This document shows, one piece after another, positions 41,528 through 49,953 of a DNA stretch of 64,000 nt (within the stretch, counting starts at the first letter, position 1; every line of letters starts with the position of its first letter). The notes beneath the pieces were generated by a model. The model ran no database searches. It was not told the origin of the DNA and was given only the letters and a program-made list of their open reading frames with translations. The stretch is from Paenibacillus_Z sp042653205 (GTDB taxonomy: Bacteria; Bacillota; Bacilli; Paenibacillales; Paenibacillaceae), in the NCBI RefSeq assembly GCF_042653205.1, contig NZ_JBHSHY010000024.1:1-64000 (forward strand), written 5' to 3'. Position numbers and translations under genes: made by a program.

Positions 41528-44179
41528 TTATGAGCTGATTCGTCCGGCGTCGTACTGATCGATCGACAGCAGAACCTCCCGCGGCTTGCTGCCTTCGTAT
41601 GGACCGACGACGCTGCGAGCCTCCATCTGATCGATCAGTCTCGCGGCGCGCGTATAGCCGATGCGCATGCGCCGCTGCAGCAGCGAGACCGACGCCTGCT
41701 TCGCTTCCAGCACGATGCGCACGGCCTGGTCGTACAGCTCGTCGAGCATCTCCTCGCCTTCCGCCGCCGTATCTTCCACTTCCGGCACCAGATCTTCCTT
41801 GTATTCCGCCTCGCCTTGGCCCCGCGCGTACGTCACGATGGCTTCGACCTCCTGGTCGGACAGGAAGGCCCCTTGGACGCGAATCGGCTTGGACATGCCT
41901 ACGGGCAGGAACAGCATGTCGCCTCGGCCGAGCAGCTTCTCCGCGCCGGCCATGTCGATGATGGTCCGCGAGTCGACCTGCGACGAGACGCCGAAGGCGA
42001 TCCGGGAAGGAATGTTCGCTTTGATAACGCCCGTGATTACGTCGACCGATGGCCGCTGCGTCGCGATGATCAGATGGATGCCCGATGCCCGGGCCATCTG
42101 GGCCAGCCGGCAAATCGCGTCCTCCACGTCGTTCGCCGCCACCATCATGAGGTCGGCGAGCTCGTCCACGATCACCACGATATACGGCAGCACGGCGGCC
42201 GGATTGTCAGCCATGAGCGTGTTGTAGCCTTCGATGTTGCGGGTGCCCGATTTGGAAAACAGCTCGTAGCGCTTCTCCATTTCGACGACGATTTTTTTCA
42301 GCGCGAGCGATGCCCGGCGCGGATCCGTCACGACGGGCGCGAGCAGATGCGGAATGCCGTTGTAGACGTTCAACTCAACCATCTTCGGGTCGATCATCAG
42401 CAGCTTCACTTCATCGGGCCGCGCTTTGTACAAGATGCTCGTGATGATGCCGTTAATGCAGACTGATTTCCCAGAACCCGTCGCGCCCGCGACGAGCAAA
42501 TGGGGCATCTTGGCCAAGTTGCCGACGATCGGCTGCCCGGAAATATCTCGGCCGAACGCGATGGACATTTTGGACGCCGCGTTCTGGAACGAAGGCGTCT
42601 CCATGACCTCGCGCATCGTGACGACGGATACTTCCGTATTCGGCACCTCGATCCCAATGGCGGATTTGCCGGGAATCGGCGCCTCCATCCGAATATCCTT
42701 CGCGGCGAGCGCCAGCGCAATATCGTCCGTCAAGCCGACGATCCGGCTGACTTTCACGCCGGTGGCCGGCTGGACCTCGTACCGCGTCACCGCCGGTCCG
42801 CGCACGACGTCCAGCACTTTCGCGCGGACGCCGAAGCTCTCGAGCGTCGCCTCCAGCTTGCGCCGCGATTCGAGCGAGTCCGCGGCTTCGCCCGCCTTCC
42901 CGCCGCTGCTCGGCTTCTGCAGCAGCGCCAGCGAAGGCAGCAGATACGGCTTCTCAGACGGCGGCTTCACGATGCTGCCCGGCACTTCAAGCTCATCCTC
43001 CTCGTCCGGCGAAGCGATCGCCGGACTGCGCAGCGGCTGCGCCGGCAAAGCTTCCGGAAAGTCGTCGTCGGAGCGGTCGGCGTCGCGAACGTCCGCGGTT
43101 TCTTCTTCATCGTCGATCGGCTCATACGAATCATAGGGCAGCGTGACCGCAGCCGGCCGAACAGACTCTGCCGGCTGCGGCTCCCAATTCGCCGGCACGG
43201 ACGCCTCTTCGATCGCCCCTCCGCCTTCCAATACAGGCGCGCGCCAGTCGTCGTCCTCTTCCTCGTCCTGCCAGACGGCCTTCCGGGAGGCTGACTTGCC
43301 GCCGAGAACACTCGCGGCGTCATGCTCGTCTACCAGCTGCCATTCCTGGTCGCCGGACTCTTGACCGCCTTCCTGCTTGGACACGTCGTTGAACCACGAG
43401 AAGATCGGCGAACGCTTCTTCTTGGTCCGCGCGCTCATGGCCGCCGCGTAAGCGTCATCGTCGTCGTCATCGTCCAAGTCGTCCAGCTGCACGGCATTGC
43501 CGGCTCCCTTGGATGCCGAAGCTCCGGCCGTCGCCGGCTGGCGCCGCGAGACGATTTTCATGCGCAGCAGGGACAGCATCCGTCCCCCTCTGACGCGAGC
43601 GGCGCGAAGCAGATCGACGTACGATTTGCCCGTCATCAGCATGACGGAAATCGCGAACATGACGATCATGATGAACTTCGCGCCGAAATAACCGAACAGC
43701 CAATAGAGCAGCGTATACTGGATCGCCCCGGCATACCCGCCGCTTGCCGAATACGTAACGCCGGTTGCTTGCGCGTCCGCGGGAGCATCTACGAGCGAGC
43801 CCCGAATATCGCTGCCTAACTGCGATAAGATGTACGAAGCGGTCAATCCGCCCGTCGGCTCCGTCTTCTGGTCCATCACGGCGATGGAACTCCAGAGCGT
43901 GCAGGCGAGCACGAGCAGCAGCACGCCCGTCTTGCGGCTGGACCAGCCCGAGGGCCAGGTCCGCTTGATCATGACGGCTAATCCGACATAGATGCCGACC
44001 AGCGCCAAAACAAAATAGAACTTGCCGAGTACAAGTCCGAATAATTTCGATAATGCGCGGCCGACGGTCGCTTCTCCGGATAGCGCGATGACGGAGACGG
44101 TGATCAGCAAGATACCATAGACTTCGTATTTAAGGCTCGTCCCGACTGAGTGTTTTCTCTTTTTCTTTTTCTTAGCCAA
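41528..44179 (-). CDS. spoIIIE: DNA translocase SpoIIIE/FtsK
   Basis: ATP-driven DNA pump that clears chromosomes from the septum; in spore formers it moves the chromosome into the forespore. About 883 residues: four transmembrane segments near the N-terminus (to about 185), a long acidic linker (about 235-405, many D/E), then the motor with Walker A GATGSGKS at 565-573 and the C-terminal gamma winged helix (LLQRRMRIGYTRAARLIDQME). The start is probably TTG 44179, 6 nt after AGAGGTG; an in-frame GTG at 44188 falls in the ribosome binding site. An extended -10 promoter lies just upstream. Confidence 0.96.
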   Translation of the reverse strand: MAKKKKKRKHSVGTSLKYEVYGILLITVSVIALSGEATVGRALSKLFGLVLGKFYFVLALVGIYVGLAVMIKRTWPSGWSSRKTGVLLLVLACTLWSSIAVMDQKTEPTGGLTASYILSQLGSDIRGSLVDAPADAQATGVTYSASGGYAGAIQYTLLYWLFGYFGAKFIMIVMFAISVMLMTGKSYVDLLRAARVRGGRMLSLLRMKIVSRRQPATAGASASKGAGNAVQLDDLDDDDDDDAYAAAMSARTKKKRSPIFSWFNDVSKQEGGQESGDQEWQLVDEHDAASVLGGKSASRKAVWQDEEEDDDWRAPVLEGGGAIEEASVPANWEPQPAESVRPAAVTLPYDSYEPIDDEEETADVRDADRSDDDFPEALPAQPLRSPAIASPDEEDELEVPGSIVKPPSEKPYLLPSLALLQKPSSGGKAGEAADSLESRRKLEATLESFGVRAKVLDVVRGPAVTRYEVQPATGVKVSRIVGLTDDIALALAAKDIRMEAPIPGKSAIGIEVPNTEVSVVTMREVMETPSFQNAASKMSIAFGRDISGQPIVGNLAKMPHLLVAGATGSGKSVCINGIITSILYKARPDEVKLLMIDPKMVELNVYNGIPHLLAPVVTDPRRASLALKKIVVEMEKRYELFSKSGTRNIEGYNTLMADNPAAVLPYIVVIVDELADLMMVAANDVEDAICRLAQMARASGIHLIIATQRPSVDVITGVIKANIPSRIAFGVSSQVDSRTIIDMAGAEKLLGRGDMLFLPVGMSKPIRVQGAFLSDQEVEAIVTYARGQGEAEYKEDLVPEVEDTAAEGEEMLDELYDQAVRIVLEAKQASVSLLQRRMRIGYTRAARLIDQMEARSVVGPYEGSKPREVLLSIDQYDAGRISS

Positions 44180-44199
44180 AATCGTCACCTCTGTCAGCC

Positions 44200-44208
44200 A
44201 TTATACCA
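44200..44208 (-). promoter_or_regulatory. Extended -10 promoter of spoIIIE
   Basis: Minus strand TGG TATAAT, without a clear -35. Predicted start near 44193 leaves a very short leader before TTG 44179. Confidence 0.5.
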
Positions 44209-44254
44209 TAGGAGCAGGGTGCGATGTGTTACTATTATCCAGCGCGGAGCCCGT

Positions 44255-44479
44255 TTACGAGGTCTGCGCGCCGTACGCGACGAGCGTGCCGGGGGTCAGC
44301 TCGGGGCGCAAATACGCATCCAGCGGACCATCCGCCAGCCGGACGATGCGTCCGATGCCCGGCGCGACGGCTTCGATTTGCAGTCGGACGTCGCCGGCTT
44401 TAACGGTCAGATAGGGACCCGGCTGCTGATGGATGCCGTCGAGCACGAGCTCGAGCGGCATGACCGAATATATCGTCAT
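44255..44479 (-). CDS. ylzJ: YlzJ-like protein
   Basis: 74-residue YlzJ-like protein (MTIYSVMPLELVLDG...), function unknown. Its ATG overlaps the tepA stop by 4 nt, so it is translated with tepA. Same position as in B. subtilis, between tepA and spoIIIE. Confidence 0.9.
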   Translation of the reverse strand: MTIYSVMPLELVLDGIHQQPGPYLTVKAGDVRLQIEAVAPGIGRIVRLADGPLDAYLRPELTPGTLVAYGAQTS

Positions 44480-45228
44480 TGCGTCAGCCCTCCCAGCATC
44501 GGGGCGCCGGCGGATTGGCGTCTTGCTTCAACCAGCTGATTCAACCGGCGCAGGGCCTGCCCGATCCCGCCGACCTGGTCGATCAGTCCGTGCTTGACCG
44601 CATCGGTGCCGATAACCGTCGTGCCGATGTCGCGCGTCAATTCGCCGGTCTTGAACATGAGCTCCTTGAACTTCTCTTCCGTGACATTAGAGTGCGATGT
44701 CACGAACCGGACGACCCGTTCCTGCATCTTCTCCAAATATTCGAACGTCTGCGGCACGCCGATGACGAGGCCGTTCAGCCGGATCGGATGAATCGTCATG
44801 GTGGCCGTCTCGGCGATGAAGGACGTATTGCCGGCTACGGCGATCGGCACGCCGATGGAATGACCGCCACCAAGCACGAGCGTCACCGTCGGCTTCGTCA
44901 GCGACGAGATCATTTCCGCGATGGCTAGTCCAGCTTCCACGTCGCCTCCGACCGTGTTCAGGACGATCATGATGCCTTCGATTTTCGGATTTTGCTCCGC
45001 CGCGACCAGCTGCGGAATGAGATGCTCGTATTTCGTCGTCTTATTTTGCGGCGGCAGTACGATATGCCCCTCGACCTGCCCGATGATCGTCATGCAAAAG
45101 ATATTGGATTCCGCTGTCGGCGTCGACGTCTGGCCCAGCTGTTGGATCGTTTCGACGACCGGGTTGCCGATCGGCGGCTTGGCTGCCGGCGGCTCCGGCT
45201 GTTCCGACTTGAATGATTCCTCCCACAT
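44476..45228 (-). CDS. tepA: ClpP-like serine protease TepA
   Basis: 250 residues, ClpP fold. The catalytic Ser124 is in GGGHSIGVP and His147 in TIHPIR. In B. subtilis TepA helps degrade small acid-soluble spore proteins during outgrowth, and older work named it translocation-enhancing protein. An N-terminal extension of about 40 residues precedes the domain. AGGAGG before ATG 45228. A sigma-G type promoter lies 50 bp upstream, consistent with forespore expression. Confidence 0.94.
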   Translation of the reverse strand: MWEESFKSEQPEPPAAKPPIGNPVVETIQQLGQTSTPTAESNIFCMTIIGQVEGHIVLPPQNKTTKYEHLIPQLVAAEQNPKIEGIMIVLNTVGGDVEAGLAIAEMISSLTKPTVTLVLGGGHSIGVPIAVAGNTSFIAETATMTIHPIRLNGLVIGVPQTFEYLEKMQERVVRFVTSHSNVTEEKFKELMFKTGELTRDIGTTVIGTDAVKHGLIDQVGGIGQALRRLNQLVEARRQSAGAPMLGGLTQ

Positions 45229-45278
45229 TGCCTGTCCTCCTCGATGTCATGCTAGGCTCTGCCATGGCTGGCTCTGCA

Positions 45279-45307
45279 TAGTATGGAATCCCTTTGCGGA
45301 TTTATAC
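45279..45307 (-). promoter_or_regulatory. Sigma-G type promoter of tepA-ylzJ
   Basis: Minus strand GTATA, 17 bp, CATACTA; full match to the sigma-G consensus as I recall it. Predicted leader about 43 nt. Confidence 0.65.
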
Positions 45308-45320
45308 GGACCGCCCCGAA

Positions 45321-45369
45321 CAAAAAAACGGCCTCCGGCCGAAGCTTGCTGCTTCGCCGAAGACCGTCG
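45321..45369 (-). terminator. Terminator after rnj
   Basis: Minus strand: long imperfect stem ACGGTCTTCGGC.../...GGCCGGAGGCCGT, then seven U. Isolates tepA from RNase J transcription. Confidence 0.85.
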
Positions 45370-45400
45370 TTTCTAGTTGTTCTATCGCTCATGCGTATGC

Positions 45401-47080
45401 TTATACTTCCATAATAATCGGCAAAATCATCGGACGGCGGCGCGTCTGCTCGTACAAGAAACGGCCAAGCGCATCCTTCACGTTCGTCTTCAGGGACGCC
45501 CATTCATTGACTTTGTCGTTCATCAGCTTATGCAGCGTCGAGGTGACGATCCGGTTCGCTTCTTCCAGCAAGCCTTCCGACTCTCGCACGTAGACGAAAC
45601 CGCGGGAAATGATGTCCGGGCCGGACAGAATCGCGCCGTCCTGCTTGCTCAGCGTAACTACGACGACCAGGATGCCGTCCTGCGACAAGAGCTTGCGGTC
45701 GCGAAGGACGATATTGCCGACGTCGCCTACGCCGAGACCGTCGATCAGCACGTTGCCCGCCGGTACTTTGCTGCCTTTGCGCGCCGTGCCGCCTTGGAAT
45801 TCCACCGTATCTCCGTTATCGATGATGAAGATATTTTCGCGTTCGACACCGACCGCTTCGCCGAGCTGCGCGTGCTGGCGGAGCATCCGGTATTCGCCGT
45901 GAATCGGAATGAAATACTTCGGACGGATCAGGTTGAGCATCAGCTTCAGCTCTTCCTGGCTGCCGTGACCAGAAACGTGGACGCCGGAAACAGAGCCCGG
46001 CCCGTAGATGACGTGCGCGCCCAAGCGGAACAGCTCGTCGACCGTACGGCCGACGTAGCGCTCGTTGCCCGGAATCGGCGTCGCCGCGATGATGACCGTA
46101 TCGCCCGGCATAATATCGACCTTCCGGTGCGTGGAGCGGGCCATGCGCGTAAGCGCGGACATCGGCTCGCCTTGGCTGCCCGTGGACAGCACGGCAACGC
46201 GGTCCGCCGCCATTTTATTGATTTCTTCCGGTTCGATGATTGTGCCTTCCGGAATGTTCAAGTACCCGAGCTCCGACGCGATCGTAACGACGTTGACCAT
46301 GCTGCGGCCGACAACGGCGATTTTTCGCTTCGTCGCGACGGCTGCGTTCACGACCTGCTGGATCCGGTGCACATTGGACGCGAAGGTCGCAACGACGACG
46401 CGCTGCGTCGCTTTGCGGAAAATATCCTCAAGCTCGGAGCCGATCATGCTCTCCGACGGCGTAAAGCCCGCACGCTCCGCGTTCGTGCTGTCCGACAAGA
46501 GCGCCAGAACCCCGCGGCGGCCGATGTCGGCGATCCGCTGCAGATCCGCGTATTGATTGTTGACCGGCGTGTGGTCGAACTTGAAGTCGCCCGTATGTAC
46601 GACCGAGCCCTCCGGCGTATCCAGGCATACGCCGACCGAGTCGGGAATGCTGTGATTCGTTTTGAAGAAGGAAGCCTTGATCGAACCGAGCTGCACTTCG
46701 CTGTCGGCGTTGATCAAGATGCGTTTCGTTTCGCCGAGCAGGCCCGCTTCCTTCAATTTGCCTTCGATGAGACCGAGCGTCAGCTTGGTCGCGTAGATCG
46801 GCACGTTCAAATGCTTGAGCACGTACGGCAATCCGCCGATGTGATCCTCGTGGCCGTGGGTAATGAGAATGCCTCTTACTTTGTCGCGGTTCTCCGTCAA
46901 GTACGTGATGTCGGGAATGACAATATCGATACCGAGCATATCTTCTTCGGGGAATTTGAGACCTGCGTCAACCACGACGATATCGTTCGCATATTGAATG
47001 ACATACATGTTTTTACCGATTTCACCGACGCCGCCAAGGGCAAAAATAAGCAGCTTATCCTGGATGTTCTTCTTAGACAA
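45401..47080 (-). CDS. rnj: Ribonuclease J
   Basis: 5'-exo/endoribonuclease of the metallo-beta-lactamase family. 559 residues. HGHEDH at 75-80 and the second His and Asp ligands (VHTGDFKFDHTP, SDSTNAERAGFTPSE) are intact, followed by the beta-CASP domain and the C-terminal domain. By synteny it is the RNase J2 counterpart (ymfA/rnjB), but the catalytic residues are complete, so it may be an active J1-type enzyme. The TTG start at 47080 has AGGAGG upstream. A 240-nt leader precedes it. Confidence 0.95.
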   Translation of the reverse strand: MSKKNIQDKLLIFALGGVGEIGKNMYVIQYANDIVVVDAGLKFPEEDMLGIDIVIPDITYLTENRDKVRGILITHGHEDHIGGLPYVLKHLNVPIYATKLTLGLIEGKLKEAGLLGETKRILINADSEVQLGSIKASFFKTNHSIPDSVGVCLDTPEGSVVHTGDFKFDHTPVNNQYADLQRIADIGRRGVLALLSDSTNAERAGFTPSESMIGSELEDIFRKATQRVVVATFASNVHRIQQVVNAAVATKRKIAVVGRSMVNVVTIASELGYLNIPEGTIIEPEEINKMAADRVAVLSTGSQGEPMSALTRMARSTHRKVDIMPGDTVIIAATPIPGNERYVGRTVDELFRLGAHVIYGPGSVSGVHVSGHGSQEELKLMLNLIRPKYFIPIHGEYRMLRQHAQLGEAVGVERENIFIIDNGDTVEFQGGTARKGSKVPAGNVLIDGLGVGDVGNIVLRDRKLLSQDGILVVVVTLSKQDGAILSGPDIISRGFVYVRESEGLLEEANRIVTSTLHKLMNDKVNEWASLKTNVKDALGRFLYEQTRRRPMILPIIMEV

Positions 47081-47320
47081 GTGAATTCAATCCTCCTAAT
47101 CGTAGTACGAAATAAGGTGTACCTCGTTCGCCATTTCACCAAAAATAGCGAAGAAGACACTTCGTTTCATCGCAATATTTATTTTCCGAACTCAAAATTA
47201 CACGGCCGCCCGTCCACGCTCGGAAACGTCGCTGCATGTAATCAATAACTAGTGCTGTCGAACGCCGCCCCTCGGCGTTACACTTTTTCAAAAATTTGCC
47301 GCACACCGTCACTTGCATTC
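47081..47320 (-). other. Long leader of rnj
   Basis: From the promoter at 47321-47350 about 235 nt are transcribed before the start codon. It holds a hairpin (AACGCCG/CGGCGTT, 47261-47279) without a U-run; no convincing gene is seen. Together with the dapA terminator region this is a 458-bp gap without a protein gene. Confidence 0.4.
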
Positions 47321-47350
47321 ATTATACATGATTGAAAATAAGAAACACAA
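47321..47350 (-). promoter_or_regulatory. Promoter of rnj
   Basis: Minus strand TTGTGT, 18 bp, TATAAT. Confidence 0.5.
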
Positions 47351-47474
47351 GTAACTGTTCTCAAAGCCGCTAGAACGTGGAACAATCGAGCTTTCTATCT
47401 ATGATAACGCTTACGAAACCGCGTCCTAACGTCCGCAGCCGATGCCCTCTAGATATCGCAGCCCGGCCGCTAAA

Positions 47475-47505
47475 ACAAAAAACCGATGCTAGCGCATCGG
47501 TTTTT
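47475..47505 (-). terminator. Terminator after dapA
   Basis: 11-bp perfect stem AAAACCGATGC/GCATCGGTTTT, loop GCTA, U-rich end. Confidence 0.88.
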
Positions 47506-47538
47506 GGCGAATGCAGCAGTCATATGTCGGCAAAGCCT

Positions 47539-48411
47539 CTATCTCTCTTGCTTCAAGACGTGGCGCAGCGTCTCTATTTCGCTCTCGCTCGCCGCGACCA
47601 GTGGCAGCCGCACGCCGCCGACCGGAAGGCCTTGAAGCGACAAAGCCGCCTTGACGAGGACCGGATTCGGAAGGTCGAACAACCCTTTGAAAATCGGCAG
47701 ATGCTCGCCATGCAGTTTGGCCGCACGGTTCGTGTCTCCATCCAAATAAGCCTGAATCATCGCCTTCATCGGCTTGCCGATGATATGGCTCGCCACGCTA
47801 ACGATGCCGTGCGCGCCGACGGCGAGCGCCGGCAGCGCAGAACTGTCGTCCCCGCTGTATACCAGGAAGCCCTCCGGCGCGCCCATGGCGATTTCGGCCA
47901 CTTGGTCAAGCGCCGCGCATTCCTTCGTGGCGACCACGTTCGGCAGCTGTGCCAGACGGAGCGTCGTCGCGGCGGACAGACTGACGATCGTGCGGCCCGG
48001 CACATTATACAGCATCACCGGCAAGGACGTCGACTCCGCGATGGCTTTGAAATGCTGGTACAGCCCTTCCTGCGTCGGCTTGTTATAATAAGGCGTGACA
48101 AGCAGCACGGCATCGACGCCGCATTGTTCGGCGATTCGGGTCAAATGAATGGAGTGCGCCGTATCGTTGCTTCCGGTGCCCGCAATAATCTTGCAGCGAC
48201 CGCCGGCATGCTTCACGGCGAACGCAAACAGCGCCCGCTTCTCCTCGTCGCTCACCGTCGGCGATTCGCCGGTCGTGCCGCAGACGACGATGCCGTCGTT
48301 AAGCTGATCTTCGATTAAATAGTCCAACAAACGCCCTGTCGTCTCCCAGTCGATCGAACCGTCCGCCGAGAAAGGCGTAACCATCGCAGTAATCAAACGT
48401 CCGAAATCCAC
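47539..48411 (-). CDS. dapA: 4-hydroxy-tetrahydrodipicolinate synthase DapA
   Basis: Condenses pyruvate with aspartate semialdehyde, the first committed step to diaminopimelate, lysine and dipicolinate. 290 residues, TIM barrel: GTTGES at 45-50, Tyr135 in LYNVPGR, Schiff-base Lys163 in VVATKECAALD. GTG start at 48411 with AGGAGG 7 nt upstream. That site lies immediately after the hairpin repeat array that fills the space to dapG. Last gene of the asd-dapG-dapA string. Confidence 0.96.
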   Translation of the reverse strand: MDFGRLITAMVTPFSADGSIDWETTGRLLDYLIEDQLNDGIVVCGTTGESPTVSDEEKRALFAFAVKHAGGRCKIIAGTGSNDTAHSIHLTRIAEQCGVDAVLLVTPYYNKPTQEGLYQHFKAIAESTSLPVMLYNVPGRTIVSLSAATTLRLAQLPNVVATKECAALDQVAEIAMGAPEGFLVYSGDDSSALPALAVGAHGIVSVASHIIGKPMKAMIQAYLDGDTNRAAKLHGEHLPIFKGLFDLPNPVLVKAALSLQGLPVGGVRLPLVAASESEIETLRHVLKQER

Positions 48412-48426
48412 GATTATTCCTCCTCA

Positions 48427-48658
48427 GAATTTTGCGTTAGCAAAATTCACTTCGTAAGCATTGACTTGAATTTTGCGTTAGCAAAATTCACTTCGTAAGC
48501 ATTGACTTGAATTTTGCGTTAGCAAAATTCACTTCGTAAGCATTGACTTGAATTTTGCGTGAGCAAAATTCACTTCGTAAGCATTGACTTGAATTTTGCG
48601 TGAGCAAAATTCACTTCGTAAGCATTGACTTGAATTTTGCGTGAGCAAAATTCACTTC
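48427..48658. repeat. 41-bp tandem repeat with hairpins (5 full copies + partial sixth)
   Basis: Copies begin at 48427, 48468, 48509, 48550, 48591 and 48632 (the last about 27 bp). Every copy contains GAATTTTGC-4 nt-GCAAAATTC, a perfect 9-bp stem, followed by a 19-bp spacer. Loops are GTTA in copies 1-3 and GTGA in copies 4-6 (plus strand). The array covers the whole dapG-dapA intergenic space; the last copy includes the dapG stop codon, and the first ends about 5 nt before the dapA ribosome binding site. The period is not a multiple of three, so it does not encode a repeat peptide. Confidence 0.97.
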
Positions 48659-49881
48659 AACTCTTTAATATCATGCAGTGCGAATTTCGCGTGCAGCGCC
48701 TGAAGCGCGCTTGCCATATAGTTCTCCCGCACCAGCACCCAAATGGTAGTATTAGAGTCCGCAGACTGCAATATGGGAATGCCCTTCTCCGTTAATGCTT
48801 CCACGATCCGGGCCATGATGCCGGGCACGCCGTTCATGCCTCCGCCGATGACCGAGATTTTGGCGCAGCCGCTGACCGCCCGCGGCGCGTAGCCGATCTC
48901 CCGCAGCACGGTTACCGCTTTGTCCGCATCCTGGTCGAACACGGTATAGACCGCTCCGCCTGGATTGACATTGATGAAGTCAACGCTGATATGATGCCTA
49001 GCCATTGCCTGGAACACTTGCAGCTGGACGTCCGCATGCCCGTCTTGCGCCTGTACCGTGATCTGCGTGACGCCGCTCACATGCGCAACACCGGTGACGT
49101 GCCGGTCGCGAACCGCCCCTGCTTGCAGCACGTCGCTTATATCCGTGACAAGCGTGCCCTCATCCTCCGAGAACGTGGAGCGAACCCGCAGCGGAATGCG
49201 CGCCTGCTGGGCGATCTCCACGGCCCGGGGATGAATGACCTTGGCTCCTTGTCTCGCCATGTTCCCGACTTCCCCGTAGCTGATGACGGACAATGCCCGT
49301 GCATCCTTGACGATCCTTGGGTCCGCGGTCAATATCCCGTTCACGTCCGTGTAAATATCGACGCGCTCCGCTTGAAGCGCGGCGCCGAGCGCCGTGGCCG
49401 ACGTGTCGCTGCCGCCTCTGCCGAGCGTCGTGAAATCGCCGGACTCCGTCACGCCCTGGAAGCCCGTCACGATGACGACGTTGCCTGTCTGAAGTGCTTG
49501 CCGGATCCGGTCGGTGCGGATTTCCATGATCCGGGCCTTGCCGAATTGATTATCCGTAATAATGCCTGCTCCGCCGCCCGTAAGCGCGACGGCCGGAATG
49601 CCTGCAGCGCGCAGCAGGCTGCAAAGCACCGACGCGGAAATGATCTCGCCGCAGCCTTGAAGCAAATCCCGCTCCTTGGCCGGCAGCGCATCGCCGTGCT
49701 CCGCGATGAGCGACAGCAGCGTGTCCGTTGCGTACGGATCGCCTTTTCGCCCCATTGCAGAGACGACAACGACGAGTGCGTACTGTCGTTGCCGTTCCCT
49801 TTGAATATGCTTGATTACCAGTTCTCTCGCTTCCTTCGACGACAGCGAAGTGCCGCCGAACTTCTGCACGAGGATATGCAT
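48652..49881 (-). CDS. dapG: Aspartate kinase (DapG type)
   Basis: Phosphorylates aspartate at the start of the diaminopimelate/lysine/threonine branch; DapG is the isoform regulated by diaminopimelate in B. subtilis. 409 residues: kinase domain (QKFGGTSL at the N-terminus, GRGGSDTSATALGAAL), then two ACT domains. ATG 49881 has GGAGG 7 nt upstream; an upstream TTG is too close to it. Its stop codon lies inside the last copy of the repeat array. Confidence 0.95.
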   Translation of the reverse strand: MHILVQKFGGTSLSSKEARELVIKHIQRERQRQYALVVVVSAMGRKGDPYATDTLLSLIAEHGDALPAKERDLLQGCGEIISASVLCSLLRAAGIPAVALTGGGAGIITDNQFGKARIMEIRTDRIRQALQTGNVVIVTGFQGVTESGDFTTLGRGGSDTSATALGAALQAERVDIYTDVNGILTADPRIVKDARALSVISYGEVGNMARQGAKVIHPRAVEIAQQARIPLRVRSTFSEDEGTLVTDISDVLQAGAVRDRHVTGVAHVSGVTQITVQAQDGHADVQLQVFQAMARHHISVDFINVNPGGAVYTVFDQDADKAVTVLREIGYAPRAVSGCAKISVIGGGMNGVPGIMARIVEALTEKGIPILQSADSNTTIWVLVRENYMASALQALHAKFALHDIKELK

Positions 49882-49953
49882 GGTCAAACCTCCGTATCCG
49901 ACTGTGAAGCCCGCCGGATCGTCCGTCTGACAACCTGCTTATGAGGAGGATGA

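Noticed and set aside
47136..47318. 60-codon frame in the rnj leader
   Set aside because: Its ATG would precede the predicted transcript start and no ribosome binding site is visible.
48427..48658. CRISPR array
   Set aside because: Units are directly adjacent with identical spacers and internal palindromes; no variable spacers and no cas genes.
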